A stretch of 64,000 nucleotides of DNA from Paenibacillus sp. J5C2022 (lineage in GTDB: Bacteria > Bacillota > Bacilli > Paenibacillales > Paenibacillaceae). Below, one piece after another: positions 9,382-19,222 of the stretch (the stretch's first letter is position 1; every line of letters begins with the position of its first letter). Under the pieces are notes generated by a model. That model was not told where the DNA came from, searched no databases, and was given only the letters and a program-made list of their open reading frames with translations. Where the stretch lies: the NCBI RefSeq assembly GCF_025567625.1, contig NZ_JAOQJC010000020.1, positions 1 to 64,000 on the forward strand. The letters are read 5' to 3'. Made by a program: the position numbers and the translations under genes.

Positions 9382-10161
9382 ATGAGAAGAAGAATAGGGC
9401 TGATGCTGCTTGCGTCATTAATGATGACTGTCGCCATGTGTGGCGGCATTGCTGAGGCCGCTTCTCCCGGCGTCTATCACTTCGGCTTCAAGAGAAGCGT
9501 CGGAGGCCAACTGCCATCTATAGACGAAGAAGGCTTCAAGCCGATCATCACGAAGCATGGCGCGATGTTCCTCGGCGATACCAGCAAGAAGGAGCTGTTC
9601 CTGACGTTCGACAACGGTTATGAGAATGGGCTGACGGGGCAAATTCTGGACGTGCTGAAAGATAGAGGAGTGCCGGCGACGTTCTTCGTAACGGGCCATT
9701 ATGTGAAGGATCAGCCGGAGCTGCTGAAGCGCATGGCTGAGGAGGGGCACATTATCGGCAATCACTCCTGGAGCCATCCCGATATGACGACACTGTCCGC
9801 GGAAGCGATCAGGACAGAGTTGAATAAGGTGAAGGAGCAGGTAACCGCGATAACCGGCCAACAGGCGATGAATTACTTGCGGCCGCCCAGAGGGATATTC
9901 AACGAGCATGTGCTGGCATCCAGCAGAAGCGCCGGCTACACAAGCGTCTTCTGGTCGATCGCATACAAGGATTGGGATGTGAATGCGCAGCGCGGAGCGC
10001 AATATGCTTACGAGCAAGTGATCAAGCAGCTTCACCCTGGCGCTATTATTCTGCTGCACTCCGTATCGAAGGACAATGCTGGAGCGCTTGGCAGAATCAT
10101 CGATGAGGCGCGACGGCAAGGCTATGATTTCAAATGCTTGGATGAGCTGGCTCTGGAATAA
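9382..10161 (+). CDS. pdaA: Secreted polysaccharide deacetylase, PdaA type
   Basis: 259 aa. The ATG at 9382 has GAGGAG about 8 nt upstream and opens a signal peptide (MRRRIGLMLLASLMM..EAA). NodB-homology motifs are TFDNGYENG (motif 1), HSWSHPD (metal-binding histidines, motif 2), RPPRGIFNE (motif 3) and a terminal ILLH. The TFDNGYE variant of motif 1, in place of TFDDG, is typical of Bacillus PdaA. PdaA removes the N-acetyl group from muramic acid during spore-cortex muramic delta-lactam formation. The neighbouring yhbH, also a sporulation-associated gene, points the same way. A hairpin follows in the convergent gap. Confidence 0.85.
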   Translation: MRRRIGLMLLASLMMTVAMCGGIAEAASPGVYHFGFKRSVGGQLPSIDEEGFKPIITKHGAMFLGDTSKKELFLTFDNGYENGLTGQILDVLKDRGVPATFFVTGHYVKDQPELLKRMAEEGHIIGNHSWSHPDMTTLSAEAIRTELNKVKEQVTAITGQQAMNYLRPPRGIFNEHVLASSRSAGYTSVFWSIAYKDWDVNAQRGAQYAYEQVIKQLHPGAIILLHSVSKDNAGALGRIIDEARRQGYDFKCLDELALE

Positions 10162-10172
10162 GGGCAAGCCGG

Positions 10173-10204
10173 GGCAAGCCCTGCTTTCGGGAAGCAGGCT
10201 TGCC
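10173..10204. terminator. Hairpin between convergent pdaA and yhbH
   Basis: GGCAAGCCCTGCTT (10173-10186) pairs with AAGCAGGCTTGCC (10192-10204) around TCGGG, with one bulged C. It lies between two converging genes, but neither flank has a good T-run. Called by position and stem strength only. Confidence 0.5.
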
Positions 10205-10226
10205 GGCGGCTCCGGATGTATGTTTG

Positions 10227-11390
10227 TCAGGACAGCTTGCTTTCATTCGGCTGTGCGGCGAAAAACGTTTTCAACGCCGTGTAAACCTCGCTCCGGTCCT
10301 TAATGATGGAATACATAAACTTCTTGTGGTTAATATGCTTGTAGGCGGCCATAAGCGTGCTGCTTCGATTGTACTGGTTCACTTCGCCATAGCCGAACAT
10401 ATTGCATCGCTCCATCATTTGGCTGATGAGCTTCACGCACCGCTCGTTGTCGGACGTCAGGTTGTCGCCGTCGGAGAAGTGGAACGGGTAGATGTTCCAG
10501 TATTCCGTCGGATAGCGGCTCGTAATAATATCAAGCGCCTTCTGGTAAGCGGAAGAGCAGATCGTGCCGCCGCTCTCGCCGCGGGTGAAGAACTCCTCCT
10601 CCGTCACCTCCTTGGCTTCCGTATGATGGGCGATGAACACGATATCGACATGCTCGTATTTGCGGCGCAGGAAGCGGGTCATCCAGAAGAAGAAGCTGCG
10701 CGCGCAATATTTCTCGAAGGAGCCCATGCTGCCCGAAGTGTCCATAAGAGCAAGAATAACCGCATTGGATTGCGGCTTCACAATTTCTGTCCATGTCTTG
10801 TAGCGGAGATCGTCGGGCGATATGCCGCCGATGCCGGACTTGCCTGCATTGGCATTGCGGCGCAAGTTCTCCAGCAGCGTCCGCTTCTTGTCGATGTTGG
10901 ACATGATCCCCTTCTTGCGGATGTCGGTGAATACGACCTCCCTCGTCTGCAGCTGCTCCTTCTGCTTCTGCTCCAGATTGGGCAGCTCCATCTCCTCGAA
11001 CAGCATATCCTCGAGCTGATCGATGCTGATCTCGTTGTCCAGAATATCCTCTCCCGGCTGATCGCCGGCTTCTTTCCCTTTGCCCGCCCCTTTCGCCGCT
11101 TGAGGGTCGACCCCCAGCACATCCCCTACCTGGGAATCGCCGTCTCCTTGTCCCACATGCTGCTTCTTGTTGTAGTTGTACACGAAGTGGGATTCATCCA
11201 GGCTTTTGATCGGCACTCTTACCGTCTTGCGACCGTCCGACAATATAATGCTCTCATCCGAGACAAGATCGGGAAGATTTTGCTTGATCGCTTCTCTTAC
11301 CTTCTCCTGATGTCTGGCCTGATCGGTATAGCCTTTGCGATGCAGCGACCAATTTTCCCGGGAAACGATAAATAACGGATGCGAACTCAT
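10227..11390 (-). CDS. yhbH: Sporulation protein YhbH (DUF444, VWA-like)
   Basis: 387 aa; ATG on the minus strand with GAGGTGG about 6 nt upstream. The N-terminus [20 protein letters not shown] and the central [12 protein letters not shown] are diagnostic of the YhbH/DUF444 family. DTSGSMG is a MIDAS-like metal site of a von Willebrand A fold. A Gly-rich and acidic linker ([13 protein letters not shown]) lies after the first ~75 residues. In Bacillus the gene is expressed in the mother cell during sporulation and is linked to the PrkA kinase, but its molecular function is unclear. prkA and spoVR are not in this window. Confidence 0.92.
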   Translation of the reverse strand: MSSHPLFIVSRENWSLHRKGYTDQARHQEKVREAIKQNLPDLVSDESIILSDGRKTVRVPIKSLDESHFVYNYNKKQHVGQGDGDSQVGDVLGVDPQAAKGAGKGKEAGDQPGEDILDNEISIDQLEDMLFEEMELPNLEQKQKEQLQTREVVFTDIRKKGIMSNIDKKRTLLENLRRNANAGKSGIGGISPDDLRYKTWTEIVKPQSNAVILALMDTSGSMGSFEKYCARSFFFWMTRFLRRKYEHVDIVFIAHHTEAKEVTEEEFFTRGESGGTICSSAYQKALDIITSRYPTEYWNIYPFHFSDGDNLTSDNERCVKLISQMMERCNMFGYGEVNQYNRSSTLMAAYKHINHKKFMYSIIKDRSEVYTALKTFFAAQPNESKLS

Positions 11391-11607
11391 TCATTCCACC
11401 TCATTCCCGTTAGTTTGTATAGCGTAGCGACAACTATACGGACCGTTGTTAATCAATATATTCATGCGGGGAGAGGTTATGTGAACGAAATTCGTCCAAA
11501 TCTAGCGTAAAGCTGGCGGGACGGATGTTTTCTCTATTTCACCAGGGGAATAGGCTTGCAGCGCAACAGATGGTAGAATAGATAAATAGTGTTTCGGAAG
11601 AGGGGAC

Positions 11608-12789
11608 GTGACGCAAGTGAAGCTATTCCATACCGCGGATTGGCACTTGGGCAAGCTTGTTCAGGGAGTATACATGACAGAAGACCAGCGCCATGTGCTG
11701 GAGCAGTTCATCGCCGCCATTAAGGATGAGCGGCCGGATGCGGTCATTATAGCGGGAGATCTGTACGATCGGGGCGTACCGCCTACCGAGGCGGTGGAGC
11801 TGCTTAACGAGGTGCTGGAGAGAATCGTGATGAAGTTGAATACGCCCGTACTCGCCATCGCAGGCAACCATGACAGTCCGGACAGAATCAGCTTCGGGAC
11901 AGGAATGATGGAGGAGAGGGGATTGTATTTGGCGGGTCAGCTCCGTCCCGGGCGCAAGCCGGTCGTGCTGCGCGATGAGCACGGAGAAGTGCATTTTCAT
12001 CTGATGCCGTATGCCGATCCTTCCATCGTACGGCATGCGCTGGGAGACGAGAGCGTGCGCAGCCACAACGATGCGGCGAGAGCTTGGGTAAGCCGGATTC
12101 AGGAAGAGATGGACGGTTCGGCGCGCCATGTGCTGATCGGCCATCTGTTCGCCACGCCTTCCGGCGAGCAGGAGCCCAATACGAGCGAATCCGAGCGTCC
12201 GCTGGCGATCGGAGGCGCGGAGCATGTGAACGCAGTCCACTTCGAGCGCTTCCATTATACCGCTCTCGGTCATCTGCACCAGGCCCATTATGTACGGCAT
12301 GAACGTATCCGCTATGCCGGTTCGCCACTGAAGTACTCCATCTCCGAGGAGCGGCACGACAAGGGCTACTACATCGTTCATCTGGATGCGGCAGGAGAAG
12401 TTGCTCTGGAGAAGCGTTCCTTGAAGCCGCTGCGCGACATGCGCAGAGTGGAGGCCCTCATCGAAGAGCTGGAGAAGCATCCGGTGAACGAGGATTATGT
12501 ATATGTGACGCTGTTGAACGAGCATCCCGTGCTGTTCCCGATGGAGAAGGTAAGGGCCGTCTATCCCAATGCGATGCATGTGGAGCGGAGAATGCCGGTC
12601 AGGACAAACGATGGAGATCGGGAGAATGGCGCCGCGCTTGCGGCAGTCGGCAGACACGATCGGAACCCTGTGGAGCTGTTCGCGGCCTTCTATGAGGAAG
12701 TGAACGGCGCCTCGCTGTCGGAAGAGAAGCGGGAGCTGTTCGCAACAGCCTATGACGATCAGCTGCGGGAGGAGGGCGACGGAAGATGA
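11608..12789 (+). CDS. sbcD: Exonuclease subunit SbcD
   Basis: 393 aa. The GTG start at 11608 follows AAGAGGGGAC; the start gives MTQVKLFHTADWHLG, the family's conserved N-terminus. Phosphoesterase motifs are visible in order: HTADWHLG, GDLYDRG, GNHDSPDR, IGHLF, ALGHLHQ. SbcD is the Mre11-like nuclease of the SbcCD complex, which cleaves DNA hairpins and protein-blocked ends. The stop overlaps the sbcC start (ATGA), so the two are translationally coupled. Confidence 0.95.
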   Translation: MTQVKLFHTADWHLGKLVQGVYMTEDQRHVLEQFIAAIKDERPDAVIIAGDLYDRGVPPTEAVELLNEVLERIVMKLNTPVLAIAGNHDSPDRISFGTGMMEERGLYLAGQLRPGRKPVVLRDEHGEVHFHLMPYADPSIVRHALGDESVRSHNDAARAWVSRIQEEMDGSARHVLIGHLFATPSGEQEPNTSESERPLAIGGAEHVNAVHFERFHYTALGHLHQAHYVRHERIRYAGSPLKYSISEERHDKGYYIVHLDAAGEVALEKRSLKPLRDMRRVEALIEELEKHPVNEDYVYVTLLNEHPVLFPMEKVRAVYPNAMHVERRMPVRTNDGDRENGAALAAVGRHDRNPVELFAAFYEEVNGASLSEEKRELFATAYDDQLREEGDGR

Positions 12790-15700
12790 GACCGCTGAGA
12801 CTTACGATGACGGCGTTCGGGCCGTACAGGGACAGCGAGACGGTTGATTTCACCCAGCTGGAGAATCATCGTCTATTCGTTATATCCGGCAATACAGGCG
12901 CAGGCAAGACTTCGATCTTCGATGCTGTCTGCTTCGCGCTCTACGGCTCGGCAAGCGGTGAAGACCGCTCCGACGTACGGATGCTGCGGAGCCACTTCGC
13001 CGATGAAGAGACGCATACGTCCGTGGAGCTTGACTTCGTCATCCGTGACAAGCGTTACCGCGTCTTCCGGCAGATGAAGCATCGCAAGAGCGGCAACCGG
13101 AGCGAGACCGGCGAGAAGACGGAGCTGTACGAGATAGTCGGCGATGAGGCGGTGCCCGCGACGGACCGGTTCATGGCGACGGAGGTGAATGCGCGTCTGC
13201 AAGCCGTTATCGGCTTGACGAAGGAGCAATTCAGCCAGATCGTCATGCTGCCGCAAGGGGAATTCCGCAAGCTGCTTACCTCCGATACGGACAATAAGGA
13301 GGACATCTTGCGCCGCATATTCCGGACGGAGCTGTATGAGCGGCTGGAGAGACGCTTTCACGGCGAAGTGCGGAGCCTGCAGGATACGCTGAAGGAAGAG
13401 CGCGCGGGAGTGGATGCGCTGATGCGGCAGGCGGAGGAAGCTCTTCCGGCACGCGAGGACAGCAGCTTGCATGAGACATTCCGGCAAGACGTCTATAGCG
13501 CGGCTCAGGTGAAGGAAGGACTGCGCCGCGAGGCGGAGCATTACAGAGCAGAGGCGGCTGTCGCAAGCAGGAGGAAGAAGGAGCTTGGCGAGCGGTTGGA
13601 CGAGCGGCAGCTGCGGCTGCAGGCAGCGCTGGAGCTGAACCGGCGTCATGACGATTGGGCGATCAAGCAGGAGGAGCAGCGGCGGCTGCTGGAGCGAAAG
13701 CCGGATGTGGAGCAGCAAGAACGGGAATTGGAGCTGGCCCGGAGAGCCGCAGGTCTGGCGCCCTATGAGGAGCAAGCCCGCCGTGCGGAAGAGAGTTCGC
13801 GCATGAAGCGGGAAGAGCACGCGAGGAGTCTGAAGCAATGGCAGGAGGCGGAACGCGCGCTTGAAGCGGCGACGGCCCGCTACCGGCGGGAAGCGGAGCG
13901 CGAAGAGATCCGTCAGGAGGCGAGGCTTGCAGTTCACCGGCTATCGGAGCTGCTGCCGGCCGTCGACTCGCTGGCCGATCAGCAGCGGGAGCTGGAGCAG
14001 CTGCAGCGCAAGGAGCGAGAGACGGCGGCCGAGCTTGCAACGGCGGAGGGGGCCTACCGGGCTGGCAAGGAGAAGCATGCGACGCTGCAAGGCGCCATTC
14101 GCGGATTGGAAGCGAGCGTGGCCAAGCTTCCGGAGACGGTTCAGCAGCTTCGCCAGGTAGAGCTGCAAGGGAAGGAAGTGAAGCGGCAGCTTCAGCTCGC
14201 GGAAGAGCTGAGCCGTCACGACGAGATGGAGAGCAAGTCTGCGCGGCAGCTGGATGAGCTTCGCTCGCAATATGGGGAGCTGGAGAGGCGCTGGATTGAA
14301 GGACAGGCCGGCCTGCTGGCGTCCCATCTGCATGATGGCAAGCCTTGTCCCGTATGCGGCAGCGAATCGCATCCCGGGAAGGCGGAGCTGCAGACGGATA
14401 TGCCGTCGAAGGAATCATTGCAGGAAGCGAAGGAATATCTGTCCGCCGTAGAGCGCGAGCTGCTCGCCGTGAAGGCCCAGGCGGCAGCTGCCCTTCAGCA
14501 GCAGGAGGCAGGCATGGCGGAGCTTGCCGAGTATGGGATGGAGTCCTTGAGCGGCGGCGACGCTGCGGGGCTGATGAGCAGGCTGCAGGAAGCGCAAGGC
14601 GGGCTGCGCGCCCAGTGGCGCACGCTGAAGGCGGAGACGGACGCCATGCAGGGAGATGCCGCCAGACTGGAGGAACAGCGCGCGAGTCTGCTGCAGCTGG
14701 AAGCGGAGCTTGTCCGGCTGGAGGGCGCACGAGAAACGCTGCAGGGGGACGGACAGCAGCTTATGCTGCAGCGTGCCGGTGCGGAATCTGCGCTGGCGAA
14801 GGAGCTAGACCGGATACCGGAGGAGCTGCGATCGCCGGAGCAGCTGCGCCTCCAGCTTCGCAAGCGGCAAGCGGAGGCTTCCGCCATGGAGCAGGCGTGG
14901 AAGGAAGCGCAGGAAGCTATGCAGCGGATGTCCACTCGCGGCGCCGAGCTGAAGGCTTATTCGGAGCAGGCGGACCTGTCGCAGAAGGCTGCGGCGAAGG
15001 ATGCGGAGGAATACAGAGCGCTGATGGCGGACAAGCTGATGCTGGCCGGCTTCACTTCTCTGGATGAATACCGTGCGGCAGTGAAGTCTGAAGAAGGGAT
15101 GACAGCGATGCAAGCGGGGATCGAGAGCTACCGGTCCGCGGTGCATGCGCTGGAGAGCGCACAGGCAGCGCTTCGGCAGGAGCTTCACGACAAGCCGAGG
15201 ATTGATCCGGAGCCGCTCAGGGAGGAGATTGCGGCATGCAAGCGGGAGCATGAGGCGGCAATCGCCGGCGAAGGCGCCGCGCTCCGGTACGAGCGGGATG
15301 CCGTTCGGCTGGAAGCGGCCATCGGGGCCAGAGCGGGCAAGGCCGCCGAGCTGGAGAGCAAGCTGGAGAGCGTGCTCGACATCTATGCGATGTTGAAGGG
15401 CGACAATGCGCTGAAGATGTCCTTCGAACGATACATTCTGATTGAATATCTGGAGCAAATATTGGCGATGGCCAATGAGCGGCTGAAGGGACTCTCCGGC
15501 GGCCAGTTCCAACTGGTGCGCAGCGACAGGCTGGAGGCGAGAGGGAAGCAAAGCGGTCTTGGGCTGGATGTATACGACGCCTATACAGGCCAGAACAGAG
15601 ATGTGAAGACATTGTCCGGCGGCGAGAAGTTCAATGCATCTCTCTGTCTGGCGCTCGGCATGTCGGACGTCATCCAGTCCCATCAAGGCGGAGTATCCAT

Positions 15701-15911
15701 CGAGATGATGTTCATCGACGAAGGGTTCGGCTCCCTTGACGAGGAGTCGCTGCACAATGCGATCGCCGCGCTCGTCGATCTGCAGCGGGCGGGACGGATG
15801 ATCGGAGTCATCTCTCACGTCGGCGACTTGAAGGAAGCCTTCCCTGCATGCCTGGAGGTGACCAAGTCGAGAGAAGGCTTCAGCCGAACGGAGATTGTAC
15901 TGAGGCAATAG
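12786..15911 (+). CDS. sbcC: Exonuclease subunit SbcC (Rad50-like ATPase)
   Basis: 1041 aa. Walker A GNTGAGKTS lies at residues ~35-43, Q-loop MLPQGEFRKLL near 160, and two very long coiled-coil arms rich in E/R/Q/L surround a zinc hook CPVCGSESHPG near the middle. The ABC signature LSGGEKFNASL and Walker B MMFIDEGFGSLDE are near the C-terminus. This is the full SMC/Rad50 layout at normal length. It starts at ATG 12786 inside the sbcD stop. A short non-coding gap with a minus-strand terminator follows. Confidence 0.95.
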   Translation: MRPLRLTMTAFGPYRDSETVDFTQLENHRLFVISGNTGAGKTSIFDAVCFALYGSASGEDRSDVRMLRSHFADEETHTSVELDFVIRDKRYRVFRQMKHRKSGNRSETGEKTELYEIVGDEAVPATDRFMATEVNARLQAVIGLTKEQFSQIVMLPQGEFRKLLTSDTDNKEDILRRIFRTELYERLERRFHGEVRSLQDTLKEERAGVDALMRQAEEALPAREDSSLHETFRQDVYSAAQVKEGLRREAEHYRAEAAVASRRKKELGERLDERQLRLQAALELNRRHDDWAIKQEEQRRLLERKPDVEQQERELELARRAAGLAPYEEQARRAEESSRMKREEHARSLKQWQEAERALEAATARYRREAEREEIRQEARLAVHRLSELLPAVDSLADQQRELEQLQRKERETAAELATAEGAYRAGKEKHATLQGAIRGLEASVAKLPETVQQLRQVELQGKEVKRQLQLAEELSRHDEMESKSARQLDELRSQYGELERRWIEGQAGLLASHLHDGKPCPVCGSESHPGKAELQTDMPSKESLQEAKEYLSAVERELLAVKAQAAAALQQQEAGMAELAEYGMESLSGGDAAGLMSRLQEAQGGLRAQWRTLKAETDAMQGDAARLEEQRASLLQLEAELVRLEGARETLQGDGQQLMLQRAGAESALAKELDRIPEELRSPEQLRLQLRKRQAEASAMEQAWKEAQEAMQRMSTRGAELKAYSEQADLSQKAAAKDAEEYRALMADKLMLAGFTSLDEYRAAVKSEEGMTAMQAGIESYRSAVHALESAQAALRQELHDKPRIDPEPLREEIAACKREHEAAIAGEGAALRYERDAVRLEAAIGARAGKAAELESKLESVLDIYAMLKGDNALKMSFERYILIEYLEQILAMANERLKGLSGGQFQLVRSDRLEARGKQSGLGLDVYDAYTGQNRDVKTLSGGEKFNASLCLALGMSDVIQSHQGGVSIEMMFIDEGFGSLDEESLHNAIAALVDLQRAGRMIGVISHVGDLKEAFPACLEVTKSREGFSRTEIVLRQ

Positions 15912-16008
15912 CAATAGCGTTTACAGAATCACCCGATAATGTGAGTTCTGCTTCGAAGCTTATTGAGGGACTTTGCGGGAATCCCGGAGTTTATCGGCGA
16001 TTATGTAC

Positions 16009-16044
16009 AAAAAAATCCGGAGCTTCCTATAAGGAAACTCCGGA
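16009..16044 (-). terminator. Terminator of the minus-strand membrane-protein gene
   Basis: TCCGGAGCTTCC (16016-16027) pairs with GGAAACTCCGGA (16033-16044) with one mismatch and a TATAA-type loop. On the minus strand the stem is followed by TTTTTT (16010-16015). A clear Rho-independent terminator about 35 bp after the stop codon of the gene at 16079-16561. Confidence 0.85.
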
Positions 16045-16078
16045 GCAAGCCGGCTGGACAGACAGGGCACAAGATACT

Positions 16079-16561
16079 TTAGATGGCGCCTGCCGCACCC
16101 GCCATCATACTGATGATGACAAGCACGACTACGCCAACGGCTATGAGAGCGTTCAATACGATGCCAAGCACGCTGAACACCTTCTTGCGGTTCTTCATCA
16201 CCGCGCCTACAATTCCCAGAATAAGCCCGATGACCGACAAGCCGATCGATACGATGAACAACAGGCCGGCAGCCATAATTCCGGCTATAGCGGAGTCGCC
16301 TTCTAATATTTGGGCTTCCAGCGATTCCGGGTCCAGCGTACCCATGTTGATAAATTCGGCAGTGAAGGACACGGCCAGTACGACCGTGACGATAGCTGCC
16401 AATATGGCGAGCAGCGCGATGATGAAGGAGGCGATCCCCAGTCCTGAATGCTTCAGCGTCTCGGGGGCGCCGTGCATGCCGGGCGGGGGCGGCACCGGCT
16501 CGAAGGTGGAGAAGCCGCCGTCCGGCGTTTTGTTTTCGTATTGGTTTTGGTCATTGTTCAT
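16079..16561 (-). CDS. Small membrane protein, DUF4190-like, function unknown
   Basis: 160 aa; ATG preceded by AAAGGAG. The N-terminal ~35 residues are hydrophilic with a PVPPPPG proline run. Three hydrophobic segments follow (~residues 40-68, 92-118, 130-155), separated by an acidic loop and the basic turn KNRKK. A proline-rich cytoplasmic tail plus TM hairpin with Gly-rich helices resembles DUF4190/DUF4064-type proteins, but I cannot assign it firmly. It is monocistronic with its own terminator and diverges from the DUF423 gene. Confidence 0.65.
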   Translation of the reverse strand: MNNDQNQYENKTPDGGFSTFEPVPPPPGMHGAPETLKHSGLGIASFIIALLAILAAIVTVVLAVSFTAEFINMGTLDPESLEAQILEGDSAIAGIMAAGLLFIVSIGLSVIGLILGIVGAVMKNRKKVFSVLGIVLNALIAVGVVVLVIISMMAGAAGAI

Positions 16562-16624
16562 ATGATCTCGCTCCTTTATGGACTACGCTCAATTATACAC
16601 AACATGCGAAAGGGTTGAAAACAA

Positions 16625-16999
16625 ATGTTTCCAAAATATTTTATCATTGGCGCGGTCAACGCCGCAATTGCAATCGCGCTTGGCGCCTTCGGCGCTCACG
16701 GGCTTGAGGACAAGCTCACTCAGCATTACCTGGACGTATTCGAGACAGGGGTTCGCTATCATATGTACGGCGCGCTGGGACTGATGCTGATCGCTTTGCT
16801 GGACAAGGCGATCCAGGGCAGCAAGCATGTTCGGACAGGGGGAAGGCTGCTGCTGACGGGCATCGTCATCTTTAGCGGAAGCCTGTATATTCTGGCGGTA
16901 ACCGGCTTCTCCAAGCTGGGAATGATTACGCCGATAGGCGGTGTAGCGATGCTTGCCGGCTGGGTGTTCGTTATTGCGGGCGCGGCAAAAACGAGGTAA
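16625..16999 (+). CDS. DUF423 membrane protein (YwdK-like)
   Basis: 124 aa; ATG with GAAAGGGTTG upstream. The N-terminal AIALGAFGAHGLED and central TGVRYHMYGALGLMLIAL are hallmarks of the DUF423 family (Bacillus YwdK, E. coli YgdD). Four transmembrane helices cover nearly the whole protein. The biochemical role of the family is unknown. A good sigma-A promoter for the next gene lies just after the stop. Confidence 0.85.
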   Translation: MFPKYFIIGAVNAAIAIALGAFGAHGLEDKLTQHYLDVFETGVRYHMYGALGLMLIALLDKAIQGSKHVRTGGRLLLTGIVIFSGSLYILAVTGFSKLGMITPIGGVAMLAGWVFVIAGAAKTR

Positions 17000-17056
17000 T
17001 TCGACACAATTCGTCTTTTTCCTGCAAAAAAACAAGCTGCATTAGCAAATATTTCT

Positions 17057-17084
17057 ATGACAAAATTTTAATATCGTTTATAAT
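17057..17084 (+). promoter_or_regulatory. Sigma-A-type promoter of the GGDEF-EAL gene
   Basis: -35 ATGACA (17057-17062), 16-bp spacer, -10 TATAAT (17079-17084). The -10 is a perfect match and the -35 matches 5 of 6. It lies 47 bp before the GTG start at 17132. Confidence 0.7.
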
Positions 17085-17131
17085 GGTACTAGTTGTCACT
17101 TGACTCGAATTCAGAGGAAGGAAGTTTGCGT

Positions 17132-19030
17132 GTGGCGAAAGATAAGGATAATTCTCCCGGATCGGAAATGGAAGGGAATCGATGGCTGGCACTGAACGAT
17201 CCTTGGTTCATCAGCGCAATGATGACCGTCATGGCGATACTATGGGTAGTCGTTTCGTTTCTACTCGTTTCCAACGCCTTGTACCGCTGGATTTCTTTGG
17301 CGATTGCCGCTTCTTTGCTGGCATGCGCTATCGTCATTTACTTTAAACGCATATCTTTTGCAAGCTTCCACAAATATCATACGCCGATTGTCGAGACGAT
17401 TCTTCGCTCGGAGGCGGTGCCCATTGCGGTGCTGGACCGGGACGGCAACATTGTCGAGCTGAACGAAGCTTCTGTCCGCATGCTTGGCCATCAACGCACG
17501 GATATGGTCGGAGCGCCCATCATGCGCATGATTGATCCCGCTAGCCGGATCGCCTTCCAGCAATGCCTGGAACAAGCGCTTGAGGGCGGTACGATACAGA
17601 GCAACATTCATATGATGCACCGGACGGGCTTCCCGCTGGAGCTGCAGGCCGTATGTGCGCCGATGGTGCAGGACGATGAAGTGATCGGCATGCTGATGAT
17701 CTGTCACGATCTAAGCGACAGGAAACGCAATGTGGAGCGGATTCGCTACATGGCCTATTACGACGATATGACGGGGCTGCCCAACCGCACACTATTCCAG
17801 ACCAGGCTGACGGAGAGTCTGATTCGCGCCAAGGAAGACGAGAAGCTGCTGGGCATCTGCTATCTGGATCTGGACCGCTTCAAGCTGGTTAACGCATCGT
17901 TCGGACGGGAATTCGGCGATATGCTGCTCATGCAGGTGGCTGACCGATTGAACCGGGGATTATCTGAGCAGGATTTCGTAGCGCGAATGGAGGGTGACGA
18001 ATTCGCAATTATCCTGCATGATGTGGAATCCGAAGTCCAATTGCTGGAGAGGGCCAGAGACGTTCTGAAGGCGATTGAAGAGCCGTACGAGCTGAAGGGC
18101 TTCCCGCTGCACATTACAGCCAGCATGGGGGCCGTGACGAATCTTAACGATCAAGACGACGGCTATTCTCTGTTCAAGAAGGCGGATATGGCACTTGTCA
18201 AAGTGAAAGAAACGGGAAAAAACGATTGCATGCTTTATTCCGATACATGGAGCAATTCTTCATTCGAGCGTCTGACGTTGCAACATGAGATGTACCGCGC
18301 GATACAGCGGCAGGAGTTCATCCTGCACTATCAGCCGCAATACGAAATGGCTTCGGGCCGCATCGTCGGCATCGAAGCGCTGGTCAGATGGAACCATCCC
18401 GTGCGCGGAGAGCTGTCACCCGGAACGTTCATTCCTCTTGCGGAGGAGAGCGGGATGATCGTCCAGATCGGCGATTGGGTGCTGCTGGAGGCTTGTCGTC
18501 AGAACAAGGCCTGGCAGGATGCGGGATTGCCGAAGGTACCCATCTCAGTGAATTTGTCCATTCGACAGTTCTTGCAGCATGATCTGGCCAGCAAAATTCA
18601 GGAAGTCCTGAACGTGACGGGACTGGAACCGAAATATCTGGATCTTGAAATAACGGAATCAATGACGATCGATGTGAGCCTGGTCGCCAAGTGCCTGCTT
18701 GCCATTACAGACCTCGGCGTCGGAATTAGCGTTGACGATTTCGGCACCGGCTACAGCTCCTTCCACTACTTGAAGAACTTCCCGATTGATCGGCTCAAGA
18801 TTGACCGTTCCTTCGTCCGGGATATCCAGCAGGACCCCAACGATGCGGAGATTGTGGCGGCCATTATTGCGATGGCTCACAACCTGAATATTCAAGTCAT
18901 TGCCGAAGGCGTAGAGACGCTGGAGCAGGTAGAGTTTTTGAAGGCGCATCAATGCGACGAGATGCAGGGCTATTACCGAAGCCCACCCGTATCCAGCGAC
19001 AGTTTGGAGCTTATGCTGCGAGCGGGTTAA
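17132..19030 (+). CDS. PAS-GGDEF-EAL membrane protein, probable c-di-GMP phosphodiesterase
   Basis: 632 aa from GTG 17132, chosen because AGGAAGGAAG (17115-17124) ends 7 nt upstream; an in-frame TTG at 17093 has no binding site. Two TM helices lie near residues 20-65. A PAS domain follows (AVLDRDGNIVELNEAS), then a GGDEF domain whose signature reads MEGDEF, so the first Gly is Glu. The EAL domain retains EALVRWNHP, NLSIRQF, LEITES, DDFGTGYSS, KIDRSFV and EGVET. Known EAL catalysis needs these residues, so hydrolysis of c-di-GMP is likely. Cyclase activity is doubtful, and the altered GGDEF may serve as a GTP-binding regulator. Monocistronic, with its own promoter and terminator. Confidence 0.9.
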   Translation: MAKDKDNSPGSEMEGNRWLALNDPWFISAMMTVMAILWVVVSFLLVSNALYRWISLAIAASLLACAIVIYFKRISFASFHKYHTPIVETILRSEAVPIAVLDRDGNIVELNEASVRMLGHQRTDMVGAPIMRMIDPASRIAFQQCLEQALEGGTIQSNIHMMHRTGFPLELQAVCAPMVQDDEVIGMLMICHDLSDRKRNVERIRYMAYYDDMTGLPNRTLFQTRLTESLIRAKEDEKLLGICYLDLDRFKLVNASFGREFGDMLLMQVADRLNRGLSEQDFVARMEGDEFAIILHDVESEVQLLERARDVLKAIEEPYELKGFPLHITASMGAVTNLNDQDDGYSLFKKADMALVKVKETGKNDCMLYSDTWSNSSFERLTLQHEMYRAIQRQEFILHYQPQYEMASGRIVGIEALVRWNHPVRGELSPGTFIPLAEESGMIVQIGDWVLLEACRQNKAWQDAGLPKVPISVNLSIRQFLQHDLASKIQEVLNVTGLEPKYLDLEITESMTIDVSLVAKCLLAITDLGVGISVDDFGTGYSSFHYLKNFPIDRLKIDRSFVRDIQQDPNDAEIVAAIIAMAHNLNIQVIAEGVETLEQVEFLKAHQCDEMQGYYRSPPVSSDSLELMLRAG

Positions 19031-19042
19031 CAGGTGCAGAAG

Positions 19043-19084
19043 CAGGGCGCAGCGGAACCATAGGGTTCCGCTGCGCCCTGTTTG
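19043..19084 (+). terminator. Terminator of the GGDEF-EAL gene
   Basis: A perfect 17-bp stem: 19043-19059 pairs with 19064-19080 around a 4-nt ATAG loop, followed by TTTGCATTATT. Starts 13 bp after the stop codon. Confidence 0.85.
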
Positions 19085-19222
19085 CATTATTCCCGTGTAT
19101 CCGTTTTGTGTGGAAATGTGACTGTTGATCGGTGATATGCCGACTGTCTTCCCTTGGCGCTCCCAACCTATAATAAATGTGTAAGCATGCTGATCAAGTC
19201 AGAAGAAGGAGGGAACAAGGGA

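Noticed and set aside
10200..11375. 391-codon plus-strand frame
   Set aside because: It is the exact antisense of yhbH, which has a clear family match and a ribosome binding site. The frame is low in recognisable domains and has none of its own signals.
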